A DNA stretch of 48,077 nt from an uncultured Porphyromonas sp. (lineage in GTDB: Bacteria; Bacteroidota; Bacteroidia; Bacteroidales; Porphyromonadaceae): the NCBI RefSeq assembly GCF_938039215.1, contig NZ_CALHVI010000041.1, forward strand, positions 1-48,077, given 5' to 3'. The translations under genes were made by a program, and so were the position numbers. The notes below the pieces were generated by a model, which saw nothing but the letters and a program-made list of their open reading frames with translations, had not been told where the DNA came from and ran no database searches. Below are positions 16,192-25,032 of this stretch, one piece after another. How positions within the stretch are numbered: position 1 is the stretch's first letter; each line of letters starts with the position of its first letter.

Positions 16192-17760
16192 TTAGTGAGT
16201 GCGAGGAGTTGGCTCCATCCCAGCGTTGCGAACATTCTGGGGGATCTGGAAGGTCGTATGCTCGTCCCACGAAGTGAGCGTCTTGGCTGTGGTGAACTTT
16301 TCACGATCCTTCGTGTCATGGACGAAGCGGAAGACCTCGATGCCATAGCGACGGATATCGAACCAGCGCAGACCTTCGTGAGCCGTAGCCACACGACGAC
16401 ACTGCAGGAGGTGATGCAGGAGCATCTCCTGATCTTCGCCCCCATCGAGGGTGAAGGCAGGGTTGAGCTTCTTCTTCATCGTCGGGACCTTCTCGGTGTT
16501 GTACTCCATCGCCTTGTAGAAGGCAATGATCGCATCCTTGGTGAAGGTATTCTTTGTCGTATTGAGGTAGGCGGTCGTCCACGTGTTGAGGTCAGCGACG
16601 GCAGCGTCGTACTGCTTCTGGATGATCTCTGCCTCGGCACGAACGAGGAGCGTCTCTTCAGCTGTGAAGGCTACTGAGAGCGTCTTATCCTTATTACTTG
16701 CGTAGTAGGGATACTTCGACTGGTTGATGACATCACGGTAGTTGTAGGAGGGGGAGACGAAGGGCACCTGCCAGTAGTCTGCCTGAGGAGTCGTCGAGGT
16801 ATGCCAGATATTCTCTCCGAGGAAGACCTCTTCTGCTACTCGGTGCGTCATGGAGAAACGCTTCAGCTGAGCATAGGAGAAGTAGGAGACCGCACTCGAA
16901 GTCACAGGCAGGAGAAGGAAGTTCGCCGAGATCGTCTCACGGGTGTAGAGCTTAGCGTAGGCATCTTCGGTCTTTGCTCCGACGATATTCGCCTCTTGGA
17001 AGTCTGCCCAGCGACGTGGGGCCTTCCCTTCAAGTGCCTTCGTAGCATGCTCGATCGCCTTGTCCCACTGCTCATAGAAGAGGTAGAAGCGAGCGGCGAA
17101 GGCTTCAGCTGCAGCCTTATTGAAGTGGTAGGCCTTCTCGCTGTAGAAGCTATCCGAGATGAGTGGGAGCCCTTCAGTGAGGTCCTTATCAATCGCCGCA
17201 TATACTTCGGCTACGCTGTTGCGCGTGTACTTCGGATCGAGTGTCTCCTCAGGAGCCGTCATATAGGGTACTCCGAGGTCCTTCGAGCTAGTAGTGCTAT
17301 TGTAGTGCTTACCGAAGAGGTTCACTAGGACGAAGTGTGCGTAGGCACGAGCCACGAGAGCCTCACCCTTGGCGGCACTAAGCTCGCCACCTCCACCCAG
17401 ATTTTCGATAGCACGAAGAGCGGTGTTGGCATGCTGGATAGCCAGATAGTACGAGCGCCAGAGAGCTCTCATCCCATCGGAAGCGTTGTATTCGGGGCCG
17501 TCGTTCCAGTAGACGAGGTCGTAGGTGAACTTCGTGAAGTTAGGATTGTCCGTCCCATAGTCGTCGACGTTATCCGAGGACATCTCACAAGCATAAGCAT
17601 AGGAGGAGACTGGATAGGCGAAGGCTAGGATACGGCGTACCTTGTCGGCACTCGTGATGAGTACACGCTCATCGGGCTGCTCATCGAGAAGCTTATTGCA
17701 TGAGCCGAGGACAAGGGGAGCCACGAGAGCCACGAGGGGCACAAAGATTCTATTCATCAT
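16192..17760 (-). CDS. RagB/SusD family nutrient-uptake lipoprotein
   Basis: 522 residues. A signal peptide with lipobox VLGSC (Cys20) is followed by the SusD-type helical TPR fold (NTALRAIENLGG, ARAYAHFVLVNLFG, KAAAEAFAARFYLF). The C-terminal GLRWFDIRRYG is typical. SusD proteins form the lid of the SusC transporter and bind the substrate at the surface. It lies 18 nt after susC. The substrate cannot be read from sequence; the neighbouring peptidase suggests peptide or protein. Confidence 0.95.
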   Translation of the reverse strand: MMNRIFVPLVALVAPLVLGSCNKLLDEQPDERVLITSADKVRRILAFAYPVSSYAYACEMSSDNVDDYGTDNPNFTKFTYDLVYWNDGPEYNASDGMRALWRSYYLAIQHANTALRAIENLGGGGELSAAKGEALVARAYAHFVLVNLFGKHYNSTTSSKDLGVPYMTAPEETLDPKYTRNSVAEVYAAIDKDLTEGLPLISDSFYSEKAYHFNKAAAEAFAARFYLFYEQWDKAIEHATKALEGKAPRRWADFQEANIVGAKTEDAYAKLYTRETISANFLLLPVTSSAVSYFSYAQLKRFSMTHRVAEEVFLGENIWHTSTTPQADYWQVPFVSPSYNYRDVINQSKYPYYASNKDKTLSVAFTAEETLLVRAEAEIIQKQYDAAVADLNTWTTAYLNTTKNTFTKDAIIAFYKAMEYNTEKVPTMKKKLNPAFTLDGGEDQEMLLHHLLQCRRVATAHEGLRWFDIRRYGIEVFRFVHDTKDREKFTTAKTLTSWDEHTTFQIPQNVRNAGMEPTPRTH

Positions 17761-17778
17761 AATGGTATCTCGCGGGGG

Positions 17779-20700
17779 TTAGAGTCCGACACGCAGGGTT
17801 AGGATCAGCTTCTTAGGAGCCGTGACCGAAGAGCTGTACATATATTCGGGGTCGTCACCACGCAGACGGGCATCCGAATAGAGGAGCATGAGGTTCTGAG
17901 CCTGCAGCTTCACCGCGAGGTTCTTCAGCGGGGTGCGACGAAGCAGGGTCTTAGAGACAGTGTACTCCATCGATATCTCCTTGAGGCGGATGAAGTCCGT
18001 GCTGACGATACGGGCTGTAGACGCTCCGTAGGCGTAGTAAGCATTGATCAGATTGTCGGCGCCGTACTGGTCGAAGGCATAGCTGGTCGGTAGACGAGGA
18101 ATGTCGGTATGCTTCTCGTCGCCAGGCTTCTTCCAGCGCTGCGTCAGCTCACGTGGAAAGGCCGAGTAGTCATCGGTGTTGGAGATGCTACGCAGGCGAG
18201 TGACTGCCCCGAACTCATAATTGATATTTGCCGAGAGAGAGAAGTTCTTGTAGCGGAAGGTATTGGTCAGCGTCCCCACGTCCGTTGGGTCAAGCGTCCC
18301 ACTGTACTTGAGGAAGTTGATATTACTGCTCGAGAAGTTGAAGTCCCCGAGTGTCTCTACCCCACGCTCATTGTAGAAGCGAGGCATCCCTTCGTTCGTC
18401 AGCCCAAGGAAGGGAATAGAGAAGACAGAGGAAAGGGGGTAGCCTTCGTAAGAGAAGCCCGAGCCCGAGATCATCGTGCGCACGGTGGGGTTGCTCAGGA
18501 GCGAAGTGATCTTATTCGTCTTATGCAGGTAGGAGAAGCCCGTCGTCCAGCTGAAGTTACGCACCTTGAAGTTGACCGTCGAAAGGGTGAACTGCAAGCC
18601 CGAAGACTGGAGCTCAGCGACATTCCCATTCTTCTGCGCTACCCCGCCAAGCGACTGGGTGTAGATAGGACCGACGAGGTCATAGCTACGACGGCGATAG
18701 GCATCGACCTCTGCAGAGATACGCCCCTTGAAGAGTCCGAAGCCCAGACGAGCTCCATAGGTCAAGGTCTTCTCATATGTCAGGTCGTGGTTCGCCAGAT
18801 TCTTGTACGCTAGACCGATCTCCTTGGAGTTGGGTCGCCAGGGAATAGCAGGGTAGATCTCTTCAAGGGAGTTGGTGACCGAGGGGTTGTCTGCGACCAT
18901 CCCGACATAGGTCTTCAAGCGAAGAGAAGAGAGGGGACGAAGGTGACGGAAGAAACGCTCCTTGTCTACACCCCAAGTCAGTTCGACGTTCCACGTAGGG
19001 AGCCAACGTACATAGCGAGAGGGACCAAAGCGGTTACTTGCGTCGAAGCGCAGCAGCGCATCGATGGAGTAGCGATTATCGAAGGAGTAGCTCGCACGCG
19101 TGAGGATCCCGAGGTTATTATTGACTCGGTTGCGGATCGTGTAGTAGTCCTTCCCCTGCTCATAGAGGCGCTGGATGGCATCGGGGAGGTAATAGGAGTG
19201 GAAGCCGAGATCATAGAGGACACCATAATTGATATTCCAGTTGCTCTCTACATTTCCTTGGTTCAGCTCCACACCTGCAGCAGCTAGGACATTGTGCTTA
19301 CCGAAGGTCTGGTGGTAGTCAAGATCGAACTTGAAGCTATTGACATAGTTCTGTACGACACGACTCTCACGTATCCCACCCTCGGGGAGCACGGAGTAAG
19401 GCAGAGCATAAGGATCATTGGGGTCTGTACGCAGGTTCTTATTGTTGTTGCGCACGTTGGTCGTCTGCATGGCACGCATGCTGCGAGCTAGGACAGAGTG
19501 CTCGGTATTGTCGAGGAAGGTAACAGTATTGGTGTACTTGATATCGGTGACGAAGGTCGCACGTAGCTGCTTGAGGATATCCCAAGTGGCTGTCCCTTGG
19601 ATGCCGAGGTAACCGAGGGTCTTTGTGCGGCGGCTCTCACGGAGCTCATCGAAGATATTGTAGGGGACGTAGTCCTGGGTATAGTTCTCCGTAGGCAGAA
19701 GGGCTCGGCTGGTCGTATTAGCATACTTGACTGCCGAAGTAGAGGGATCCTCCGAGGTGGTATATTCACCGATGAGGTTGAGGCCGATCTTGAGCGTGGG
19801 CAGGAGCTTGTAGTCCGCACTCATATTCCCCGAGTAGGTATTAGCTCGGCTACCGATCGTCCATCCTGGGTCGACACGTGCCGTGAGTGAGGCGAAAAGG
19901 TTAGTCTTGTTTGTCCCGCCGTTGAAGCTCAGCGTATGGTTGTGGACGATCGTGTTGCGATAGAGCTCCTTGAACCAGTTGGTATTAGCCCGCTCAGCAG
20001 CACGGAAGTAGGCCAAGCGAGAGGCTTCATCATTCGTTAGGCGAGGCTTACCCGAAGCGTCGAGCTCGTTGAAGAGCTGGTACATACGTCCGATAAGACC
20101 TTGGTCCTTGTTCGTCTCCAGCGTGTGGATCGGATACATCCCCCCGTCGAGTAGGTCTTGGATGAGCGCCACATGCTGCTGGGAGTTCATCACATTGACA
20201 TCGTTGTAGGTAGGGATAGGGCGGTAGATGAATTCGCCTCGATAGCTCAAGGAGGAGACACCTGCAGAGCCAGACTTCGTCGTGATCTCTACGACCCCAG
20301 CGATACCACGAGGACCGTAGCTCGAAGTCTCCGAAGAAGTCGTGAGGATGCGCACCGAAGCGATATTGTCGATACTCAGACCAGGCACGATACCAGCAGC
20401 TACCTGCTTGGGGTCTGCCCCAGAGAAGGACTCTAGGCTGCCGTAGTCACTTCCGAGGACGACTCCATTGAGCACCCATAGTGGCTTAGCCTTCCCCGTG
20501 ATCGAGGTTGCCCCACGGCTTGAGGTCGAGAGGATGACATCATCCTTCCCATCTCCTTGGTGCACGGCTGTACTGTCAGTCTTGGTCTTGTCTCTCTCCT
20601 GAGTGGGCACAGAGAGCTCTACGTCAAGCTGGGGCTGGGTGGCCACCAAAGTCTTGAGGATCTTACCATCGAGGATGAACTGGAGGGTTTGGCCTGATTC

Positions 20701-20892
20701 GAGCTCGATGACGTAGAGTCCTTGCTCAGTAGTCGCCATACTACGACCCGTCTCCTTTACGACGACTTGGATCTTGGGGAGCACCGCCTTCGAAGCATTT
20801 GTGACGCGCCCTGTGACCAAGATTTTCTGCGCTGAGGCCACGCTTCCTCCTAGGAGGAGAGCTAGGGCCAACGCTGAGAGTCTTGTCTTCAT
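17779..20892 (-). CDS. SusC/RagA family TonB-dependent outer-membrane transporter
   Basis: 1037 residues starting MKTRLSALALALLLGG; a 19-codon upstream extension lacks a signal-peptide shape. Domains in order are: signal peptide ending SAQ (about 22); a carboxypeptidase-like regulatory domain (about 25-100); a plug with the SusC signature GIAGVVEITTKSG (about 210); and a long beta-barrel ending in LILTLRVGL. It imports the SusD-captured substrate with TonB energy. It is the first gene of a four-gene operon (susC, susD, zincin, DUF4302). A near-consensus -7 box (TATCTTCG, complement of 20923-20930) lies 31 nt upstream. Confidence 0.96.
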   Translation of the reverse strand: MKTRLSALALALLLGGSVASAQKILVTGRVTNASKAVLPKIQVVVKETGRSMATTEQGLYVIELESGQTLQFILDGKILKTLVATQPQLDVELSVPTQERDKTKTDSTAVHQGDGKDDVILSTSSRGATSITGKAKPLWVLNGVVLGSDYGSLESFSGADPKQVAAGIVPGLSIDNIASVRILTTSSETSSYGPRGIAGVVEITTKSGSAGVSSLSYRGEFIYRPIPTYNDVNVMNSQQHVALIQDLLDGGMYPIHTLETNKDQGLIGRMYQLFNELDASGKPRLTNDEASRLAYFRAAERANTNWFKELYRNTIVHNHTLSFNGGTNKTNLFASLTARVDPGWTIGSRANTYSGNMSADYKLLPTLKIGLNLIGEYTTSEDPSTSAVKYANTTSRALLPTENYTQDYVPYNIFDELRESRRTKTLGYLGIQGTATWDILKQLRATFVTDIKYTNTVTFLDNTEHSVLARSMRAMQTTNVRNNNKNLRTDPNDPYALPYSVLPEGGIRESRVVQNYVNSFKFDLDYHQTFGKHNVLAAAGVELNQGNVESNWNINYGVLYDLGFHSYYLPDAIQRLYEQGKDYYTIRNRVNNNLGILTRASYSFDNRYSIDALLRFDASNRFGPSRYVRWLPTWNVELTWGVDKERFFRHLRPLSSLRLKTYVGMVADNPSVTNSLEEIYPAIPWRPNSKEIGLAYKNLANHDLTYEKTLTYGARLGFGLFKGRISAEVDAYRRRSYDLVGPIYTQSLGGVAQKNGNVAELQSSGLQFTLSTVNFKVRNFSWTTGFSYLHKTNKITSLLSNPTVRTMISGSGFSYEGYPLSSVFSIPFLGLTNEGMPRFYNERGVETLGDFNFSSSNINFLKYSGTLDPTDVGTLTNTFRYKNFSLSANINYEFGAVTRLRSISNTDDYSAFPRELTQRWKKPGDEKHTDIPRLPTSYAFDQYGADNLINAYYAYGASTARIVSTDFIRLKEISMEYTVSKTLLRRTPLKNLAVKLQAQNLMLLYSDARLRGDDPEYMYSSSVTAPKKLILTLRVGL

Positions 20893-21026
20893 ATACTCTG
20901 CTTTGATATCTAGTTGCGGGTGCGAAGATAACGCTTTTACACTATACACAGAGTTTAATCATTCACAATGACTTAATTATATTTTTTAAGATATCTATTT
21001 GCTCGCTCGACCCACAGTGAAGTGGC

Positions 21027-21068
21027 AAAAAGAAGCAAGGCCACCTCCCCGATTTGGGGAGGTGGCCT
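21027..21068 (-). terminator. rpmE terminator
   Basis: A perfect 13-bp stem (21038-21050 with 21056-21068) has a 5-nt loop and is followed on the minus strand by TGCTTCTTTTT. The rest of 20893-21134 is the AT-rich leader of susC and holds no gene. Confidence 0.9.
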
Positions 21069-21134
21069 CTTAGCTTTGCTCTCTTAGGGCGTTTGTACTT
21101 CACGCCACACAGAGGGTGATAATATAGAAGTAGA

Positions 21135-21386
21135 CTACTTCTTGCGGTTGCCGTAGCGGCTCATGAACTTGTCCACACGACCAGCCGTATCGACGAGCTT
21201 TGCCTTACCGGTAAAGAAGGGGTGCGACGTGCTGGAGATTTCCACCTTGATCAGAGGGTACTCTACTCCGTCGACGACGATCGTTTCCTTAGCTGCCATC
21301 GTCGAACGCGTGATGAAAATGTCTTCGTTAGACATGTCCTTGAATACTACAGGACGGTAGTTCTCAGGATGAATTCCTTTCTTCAT
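21135..21386 (-). CDS. rpmE: 50S ribosomal protein L31 type B
   Basis: 83 residues beginning MKKGIHPENYRPVVFKD. The length and the absence of the CxxC zinc motif mark the type B (zinc-independent) form. The motif SSTSHPFFTGK is typical of L31. It is monocistronic, with its own terminator and a promoter motif about 85 nt upstream. Confidence 0.96.
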   Translation of the reverse strand: MKKGIHPENYRPVVFKDMSNEDIFITRSTMAAKETIVVDGVEYPLIKVEISSTSHPFFTGKAKLVDTAGRVDKFMSRYGNRKK

Positions 21387-21470
21387 TATTGTTATAACGT
21401 TATAATTTATCTACTTTTTCGCTGCAGCCGAAGCTGCTGGGTTGGTAACCGTAGGAGCGCTAATGGACTG

Positions 21471-21478
21471 CAAATATA
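21471..21478 (-). promoter_or_regulatory. promoter of rpmE (-7 box TATATTTG)
   Basis: The minus strand reads TATATTTG (TAnnTTTG). A TTG occurs upstream (complement of 21502-21504) at a slightly long 23-bp spacing. It leaves a roughly 80-nt leader. Confidence 0.55.
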
Positions 21479-21551
21479 CAGATAATATATTGAATATCAT
21501 ACAAGCACACCGCCTCCCCTAGGGCTAAGGCATAATCATCTACAGCCTCAG

Positions 21552-21761
21552 CTAGAGCTCTAGGTCAAGGAAGCGTATCGGGTTGAGCTTGGCCAGCAAC
21601 GCCTGTATCTGCGGGATTGACTTGCCTAGTTTTACCTTAAGGTACTGCTAGACACAGAAGTCTATCCGAGCTAGCAACTCCATATCCTTACCTGCTTCGC
21701 CTGCGTACTTGCTCCAGCCATTCCCACTGAAGGAGCGCAAGGTGGTGATCCTATCCCAACC
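21552..21761 (-). pseudogene. decayed ORF with internal stop
   Basis: The minus strand encodes a protein-like stretch (GWDRITTLRSFSGNGWSKYA, then DMELLARIDFCV), an in-frame TAG at 21648-21650, and then QYLKVKLGKSIPQIQALLAK up to a stop at 21552-21554. There is an in-frame TAA just upstream and no start codon. The regular helix-like composition on both sides of the stop argues for a gene remnant. I do not recognise the parent family. Confidence 0.45.
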
Positions 21762-21817
21762 TTAGAGCCTCCCCCACCCTCGGCTCAGCACTCACCCTCT
21801 TCCTCCCCCCCAAGAAC

Positions 21818-21853
21818 AGCTCGCCCCGCCATGCGTACATGACGGGGCGAGCT
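21818..21853 (-). terminator. rclA terminator hairpin
   Basis: A perfect 11-bp stem (21818-21828 with 21843-21853) lies 56 nt after the rclA stop. The minus strand continues GTTCTTGG, a weak T-tract. Confidence 0.6.
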
Positions 21854-21908
21854 ATACTAGGGCTTAGGGGCTTCCCCTTGAGGCAAGGGGGTAGCACGGC
21901 TCGGAGAA

Positions 21909-23246
21909 CTAAGCGAAGAGATCGTTGAGCCCCTCGGCGATCGTTGGGTGCGTGAAGATCTGGGAACGGAGGTAGCTGGCAGGGATACCGTTGTCGATAG
22001 CCATCTTGATGAGGTTCGCCAGCTCGTGCGCCTCAGCACAGAGGAGCGTAGCTCCGAGGATGAGATCGGTCTCGGGATCGACCAGCGCCTTCAGCAGTCC
22101 ATCGGTCTGGGTGAGGACCTTTGCCTTGGGGATGGAGCTAGCGGGGATCTTATGCAGGCGGTACTTGATCCCACGGCGCTCGGCTTCCTGCTCCGTCAGG
22201 CCGATCTGCGCCAGCGGTGGCGTAGTGAAGACGCAGGTAGGCAGGACACCACGATTGTGTATCGTGCGCTGCCCCGATCCGAGGAGCTGATCCCGAACGA
22301 TACGGTAATCATCCAGCGAGACGTAGGTGAACTGCGGGCTCCCCGCAACATCGCCCATCGCCCAGACTCCCTCGCCAGCACGTAGCAGTTCGTCCGTCAC
22401 GATGAAGCCACGGTCATCGGTGTGTATGCCCGCATGCTCAAGGCCGAGCGCCTCGGTATTGGGCACGCGTCCCACGGCCAGCAGTACGGCTTCGCTGTCG
22501 AAGCGTCCTACCGTCGTCACCGTCGTCACTGCCTCAAGGCTGGACTCGAAGCCCTCGACGGCAGCCCCCAGCACGATCTGGATGCCCTTAGCCTCGAGCA
22601 GGCGCTGCATCTCCTCGGCGATGTCTCTATCCTCACGTGCGAGGAAGCGATCCCCCTGCTCCAGCAAGGTCACTGCAGTGCCGAAGGCTTGATACATGCA
22701 AGCGAACTCAAGGGCAATATAGCCTGCGCCCACGATGACGAGGCGCTCGGGGCGCTCTGCAAGGCTCAGCAGGGCACGGCTATCGTAGATACGTGCGTCC
22801 GAAGCACCAGGCAACTCGAGGAGACGGCTACGTGTACCCGTATTGATGAAGATGCGTGTAGCGGTGACTTCGTAGCTCCCTTCGGCCCCCTCGAGGCGCA
22901 GGCGGTGCGGACCGACGAAGGAGGCCTCAGCCGTGAGCACACGGAGGCCAGGGATGCTGGCGAGCTTGTCATAGTTGGCTGCACGCAGTGCGGTGACGAG
23001 CTTCGTCTTACGTGCCATCGCCGCATGGTAGGCAGCGTCCTTATCCTGAAGGCGGCCACTGAGTTCGCCCTCGACGAGGAGTGTCTTAGAGGGGATACAG
23101 CCGACATTGATACAGGTGCCGCCGTACATAGTGGCATCACGCTCGACAAGGAGTACGGACTCGCCCGCACGAGCGAGATCTGCGGCAAGGGTCTTACCTG
23201 CCTTACCGAAGCCTATGATGAGGTTGTTTACTTGGATCTGTTCCAT
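21909..23246 (-). CDS. rclA: RclA-type pyridine nucleotide-disulfide oxidoreductase
   Basis: 445 residues from MEQIQVNNLIIGFGKAGKTL; a 17-codon upstream extension is rejected. It has an FAD-binding GFGKAGKTLA, a redox pair in GGTCINVGCIPSKTLL, a second Rossmann motif (VGAGYIALEFA), an FAD motif WAMGDVAGSPQFTY and a C-terminal dimerisation domain (QIFTHPTIAEGLNDLF). Both ends resemble Escherichia coli RclA, the flavoprotein for reactive-chlorine resistance, more than lipoamide dehydrogenase or mercuric reductase. No rclR, rclB or rclC lies nearby. A role in oxidant defence is inferred from family membership. Confidence 0.85.
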   Translation of the reverse strand: MEQIQVNNLIIGFGKAGKTLAADLARAGESVLLVERDATMYGGTCINVGCIPSKTLLVEGELSGRLQDKDAAYHAAMARKTKLVTALRAANYDKLASIPGLRVLTAEASFVGPHRLRLEGAEGSYEVTATRIFINTGTRSRLLELPGASDARIYDSRALLSLAERPERLVIVGAGYIALEFACMYQAFGTAVTLLEQGDRFLAREDRDIAEEMQRLLEAKGIQIVLGAAVEGFESSLEAVTTVTTVGRFDSEAVLLAVGRVPNTEALGLEHAGIHTDDRGFIVTDELLRAGEGVWAMGDVAGSPQFTYVSLDDYRIVRDQLLGSGQRTIHNRGVLPTCVFTTPPLAQIGLTEQEAERRGIKYRLHKIPASSIPKAKVLTQTDGLLKALVDPETDLILGATLLCAEAHELANLIKMAIDNGIPASYLRSQIFTHPTIAEGLNDLFA

Positions 23247-23529
23247 GAGGTATCGTGATGAATGTATATATATAAAGGTAAGAGCTTTGGGCTCCATTTG
23301 GTTCTGCCTAGAGCTATATCTGCACGACCACTTTACACAGCCTTGACTCCTCCCCTAGCCGTCGGGGAATTCCCGAGAGCAGTCTCTGAGCTTCTAAGCT
23401 TGAGCGTCAGGGTGTGAAGAGGCGGGGCATCGGGTGGCGATTGAGGGGAAGGGGAAGAAGGGAGGCGGAGGCTGGTGAAGAAGGCGCTCTCCGACGGGGA
23501 CTAGAAGCCTCCTTCAAATACCCGCTAGA

Positions 23530-23622
23530 AAAACCTATGGTAGGTCGTCCATACGACCTACCGTGGGTCGGTGAGACGACCTACCGTAGGTTTTCTCGGC
23601 GACCTACCGTAGAGTCCTTTTT
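23530..23622. repeat. three-way-junction intergenic repeat, copy A
   Basis: The 65-nt core (23530-23594) comprises an outer stem of 9 pairs (23530-23538 with 23586-23594), hairpin 1 (GTAGGTCG 23540-23547, loop tccata, CGACCTAC 23554-23561) and hairpin 2 (GTGGGTCG 23563-23570, loop gtgaga, CGACCTAC 23577-23584). Single unpaired bases lie at 23539, 23562 and 23585. After a 5-nt spacer comes a fourth palindromic module (23600-23622) ending in a T-run. It lies in the 924-nt gap between rclA and the lipoprotein gene, which otherwise holds short hairpins and no supportable gene. Confidence 0.92.
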
Positions 23623-23690
23623 GGGCCATCTGAAGGCATTGACTTAGAGGCCTTGCAATCCCTCTCCAGATCAGGCCTAGCGAGGGGCTA

Positions 23691-23708
23691 GCTCTTATAA
23701 AAGAGCTT
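23691..23708. other. small hairpin
   Basis: The stem agctctt/aagagct has a 4-nt loop, about 70 nt beyond repeat copy A. Its role is unknown. A near-consensus -7 box (TATATTTG, complement of 23864-23871) lies further on and could give rclA a leader of some 600 nt running through repeat A, but this is speculative. Confidence 0.35.
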
Positions 23709-24074
23709 CCCCCCATGCTCCAAGCCTAAGGCAAGGAGGATGAGGGGAAGCAATACACATCTACATCTTTATGAAAAATAGGCTGGAGATAGGAGCTTTG
23801 GCAACCTCACCCCCAGCATCTCAACCCCTAGGTATCCACACCCAAAAGTCAACTTTTCGGTAACAAATATAGACATTTATCCGAAAACAAAGCCATCTGC
23901 AAGCAAAATAGACAGGACTAACCTCCTCCGAAGCTAGTGGGATCCTTCTCCCGAGCGCTCCTCCCCGCTTGAGTGAAGGGGTAAGGCTACGGACTCACGG
24001 CTCTACCCTCCTCCCCCAGACCGCTATAGAAGGCATGCTATACACGGGATAGCCTCCGGCAACGAACGAAGCGC

Positions 24075-24104
24075 CCCCGCCAGTAGGCCATGCTACTAGC
24101 GGGG
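24075..24104 (-). terminator. hairpin downstream of lipocalin-like gene
   Basis: Two 12-nt arms (24075-24086 with 24093-24104) pair with one internal mismatch around a 6-nt loop. On the minus strand it is followed by TTCGTTCGTT rather than a pure T-run. It is the likely terminator of the lipoprotein gene ending at 24171. Confidence 0.5.
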
Positions 24105-24170
24105 ACGCCTTCCCCTAGGAGAAGTGCTCACCGAGCGTGAGCATCCTCCGTGAGGTCTATGACCGAAAGT

Positions 24171-24710
24171 TTACTTCTGACGGGTGAAAGGCATCGACTC
24201 TACATCCTCGTCGATATCTACGTTCTCCGCAGAGTGCTTGCGTGAGATCCTCAGCAGATCTGACTTCTCATCGTAGAAGAAGGCTAGACCCTTGATCTGA
24301 TCCTTCTGCTCCATAGGATTATGTTCGTTAGGGTTATTCTTACGAGCCTCCACAAAGCGCTCACCGTAGCCGACGAACTCGGAGGACAGAAGGGTCAGCA
24401 CGCCATCGGCATAGGAGTAGCGTCCAGCAGTGGTCTCCTCGGTATTGAACTCAGAACTTAGATGATCCTTGTACTCTCCTTGAGTAACACGATAGTAGCG
24501 GAACTCATAGGAGCCATCAGCCTTGAAGGTCAAGCGATAAGTCTCCGTAAGCTTACCACCACTGGACTGATGAGAGAGCAACCAGGTACCAACAACAGCG
24601 GGACCCTTAGGGGTCTGCTCTTCGGTCTGAGTCTTAGGGCTGTCTTTTTGGCAAGACACAAAGCCGAAGCCAAGGGCACCGGCTAGAAGTAGAGAAAAAA
24701 TCTTCTTCAT
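24171..24710 (-). CDS. lipocalin-like lipoprotein
   Basis: 179 residues. A signal peptide with lipobox GFVSC (Cys20) is followed by an acidic linker and a single domain opening VVGTWLLSHQS, with TYRLTFKADGSYEFRYY and AGRYSYADGVLTLL. That W-x-strand-DGSY-strand-G-Y pattern is typical of small Bacteroidota lipocalin-like lipoproteins. The function is unknown. It is monocistronic. An exact -7 box match (TAGCTTTG, complement of 24883-24890) lies 173 nt upstream and is a possible promoter. Confidence 0.8.
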   Translation of the reverse strand: MKKIFSLLLAGALGFGFVSCQKDSPKTQTEEQTPKGPAVVGTWLLSHQSSGGKLTETYRLTFKADGSYEFRYYRVTQGEYKDHLSSEFNTEETTAGRYSYADGVLTLLSSEFVGYGERFVEARKNNPNEHNPMEQKDQIKGLAFFYDEKSDLLRISRKHSAENVDIDEDVESMPFTRQK

Positions 24711-24980
24711 TGAATTGAGGATAAATAATTGGGGTAAAAGCTACACAGCTTCGAGGAGCTCATAGAGATCCCACAGGGCTGTGTGGCGGATCATAGAGGC
24801 GAGAGGGCCATCTCTGGTGAGGGGCTCGCCTTTGGGGAAGAGTGAACCGATTCGAAGGAGAGTATATCGACTCCCAAAATAACAAAGCTACCAAGACCTA
24901 GCAGAGATTCATGGTAGCTGTGTGATAGAGATCTGAGGGGAGCGGATAGATCTATCCTGAGACTCGCCTTAGTATAGATA

Positions 24981-25019
24981 CAAAAAGACGAACCCCCGCT
25001 TCTTACGAAGCGAGGGTTC
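24981..25019 (-). terminator. terminator of the rpsH-rplQ block
   Basis: A 13-nt stem (24990-25002 with 25007-25019) has one mismatch and a 4-nt loop, and is followed by GTCTTTTTG on the minus strand, 14 nt past the rplQ stop. The remainder of 24711-24980 holds no supportable gene. Confidence 0.88.
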
Positions 25020-25032
25020 ATCAAGAGAGGGA

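Noticed and set aside
22422..23258. 278-codon plus-strand ORF opposite rclA
   Set aside because: Shadow frame of a clearly functional gene; no protein-family motifs.
23414..23647. ORF across repeat copy A whose product resembles an ORF across copy B (35230-35460, minus)
   Set aside because: The peptide similarity (for example DLPW and TYRRF) comes entirely from the shared DNA palindromes. The frames are unrelated outside the repeat and have no gene-like context.
24791..25024. 77-codon minus-strand ORF
   Set aside because: It overlaps the rplQ terminator and has no recognisable features.
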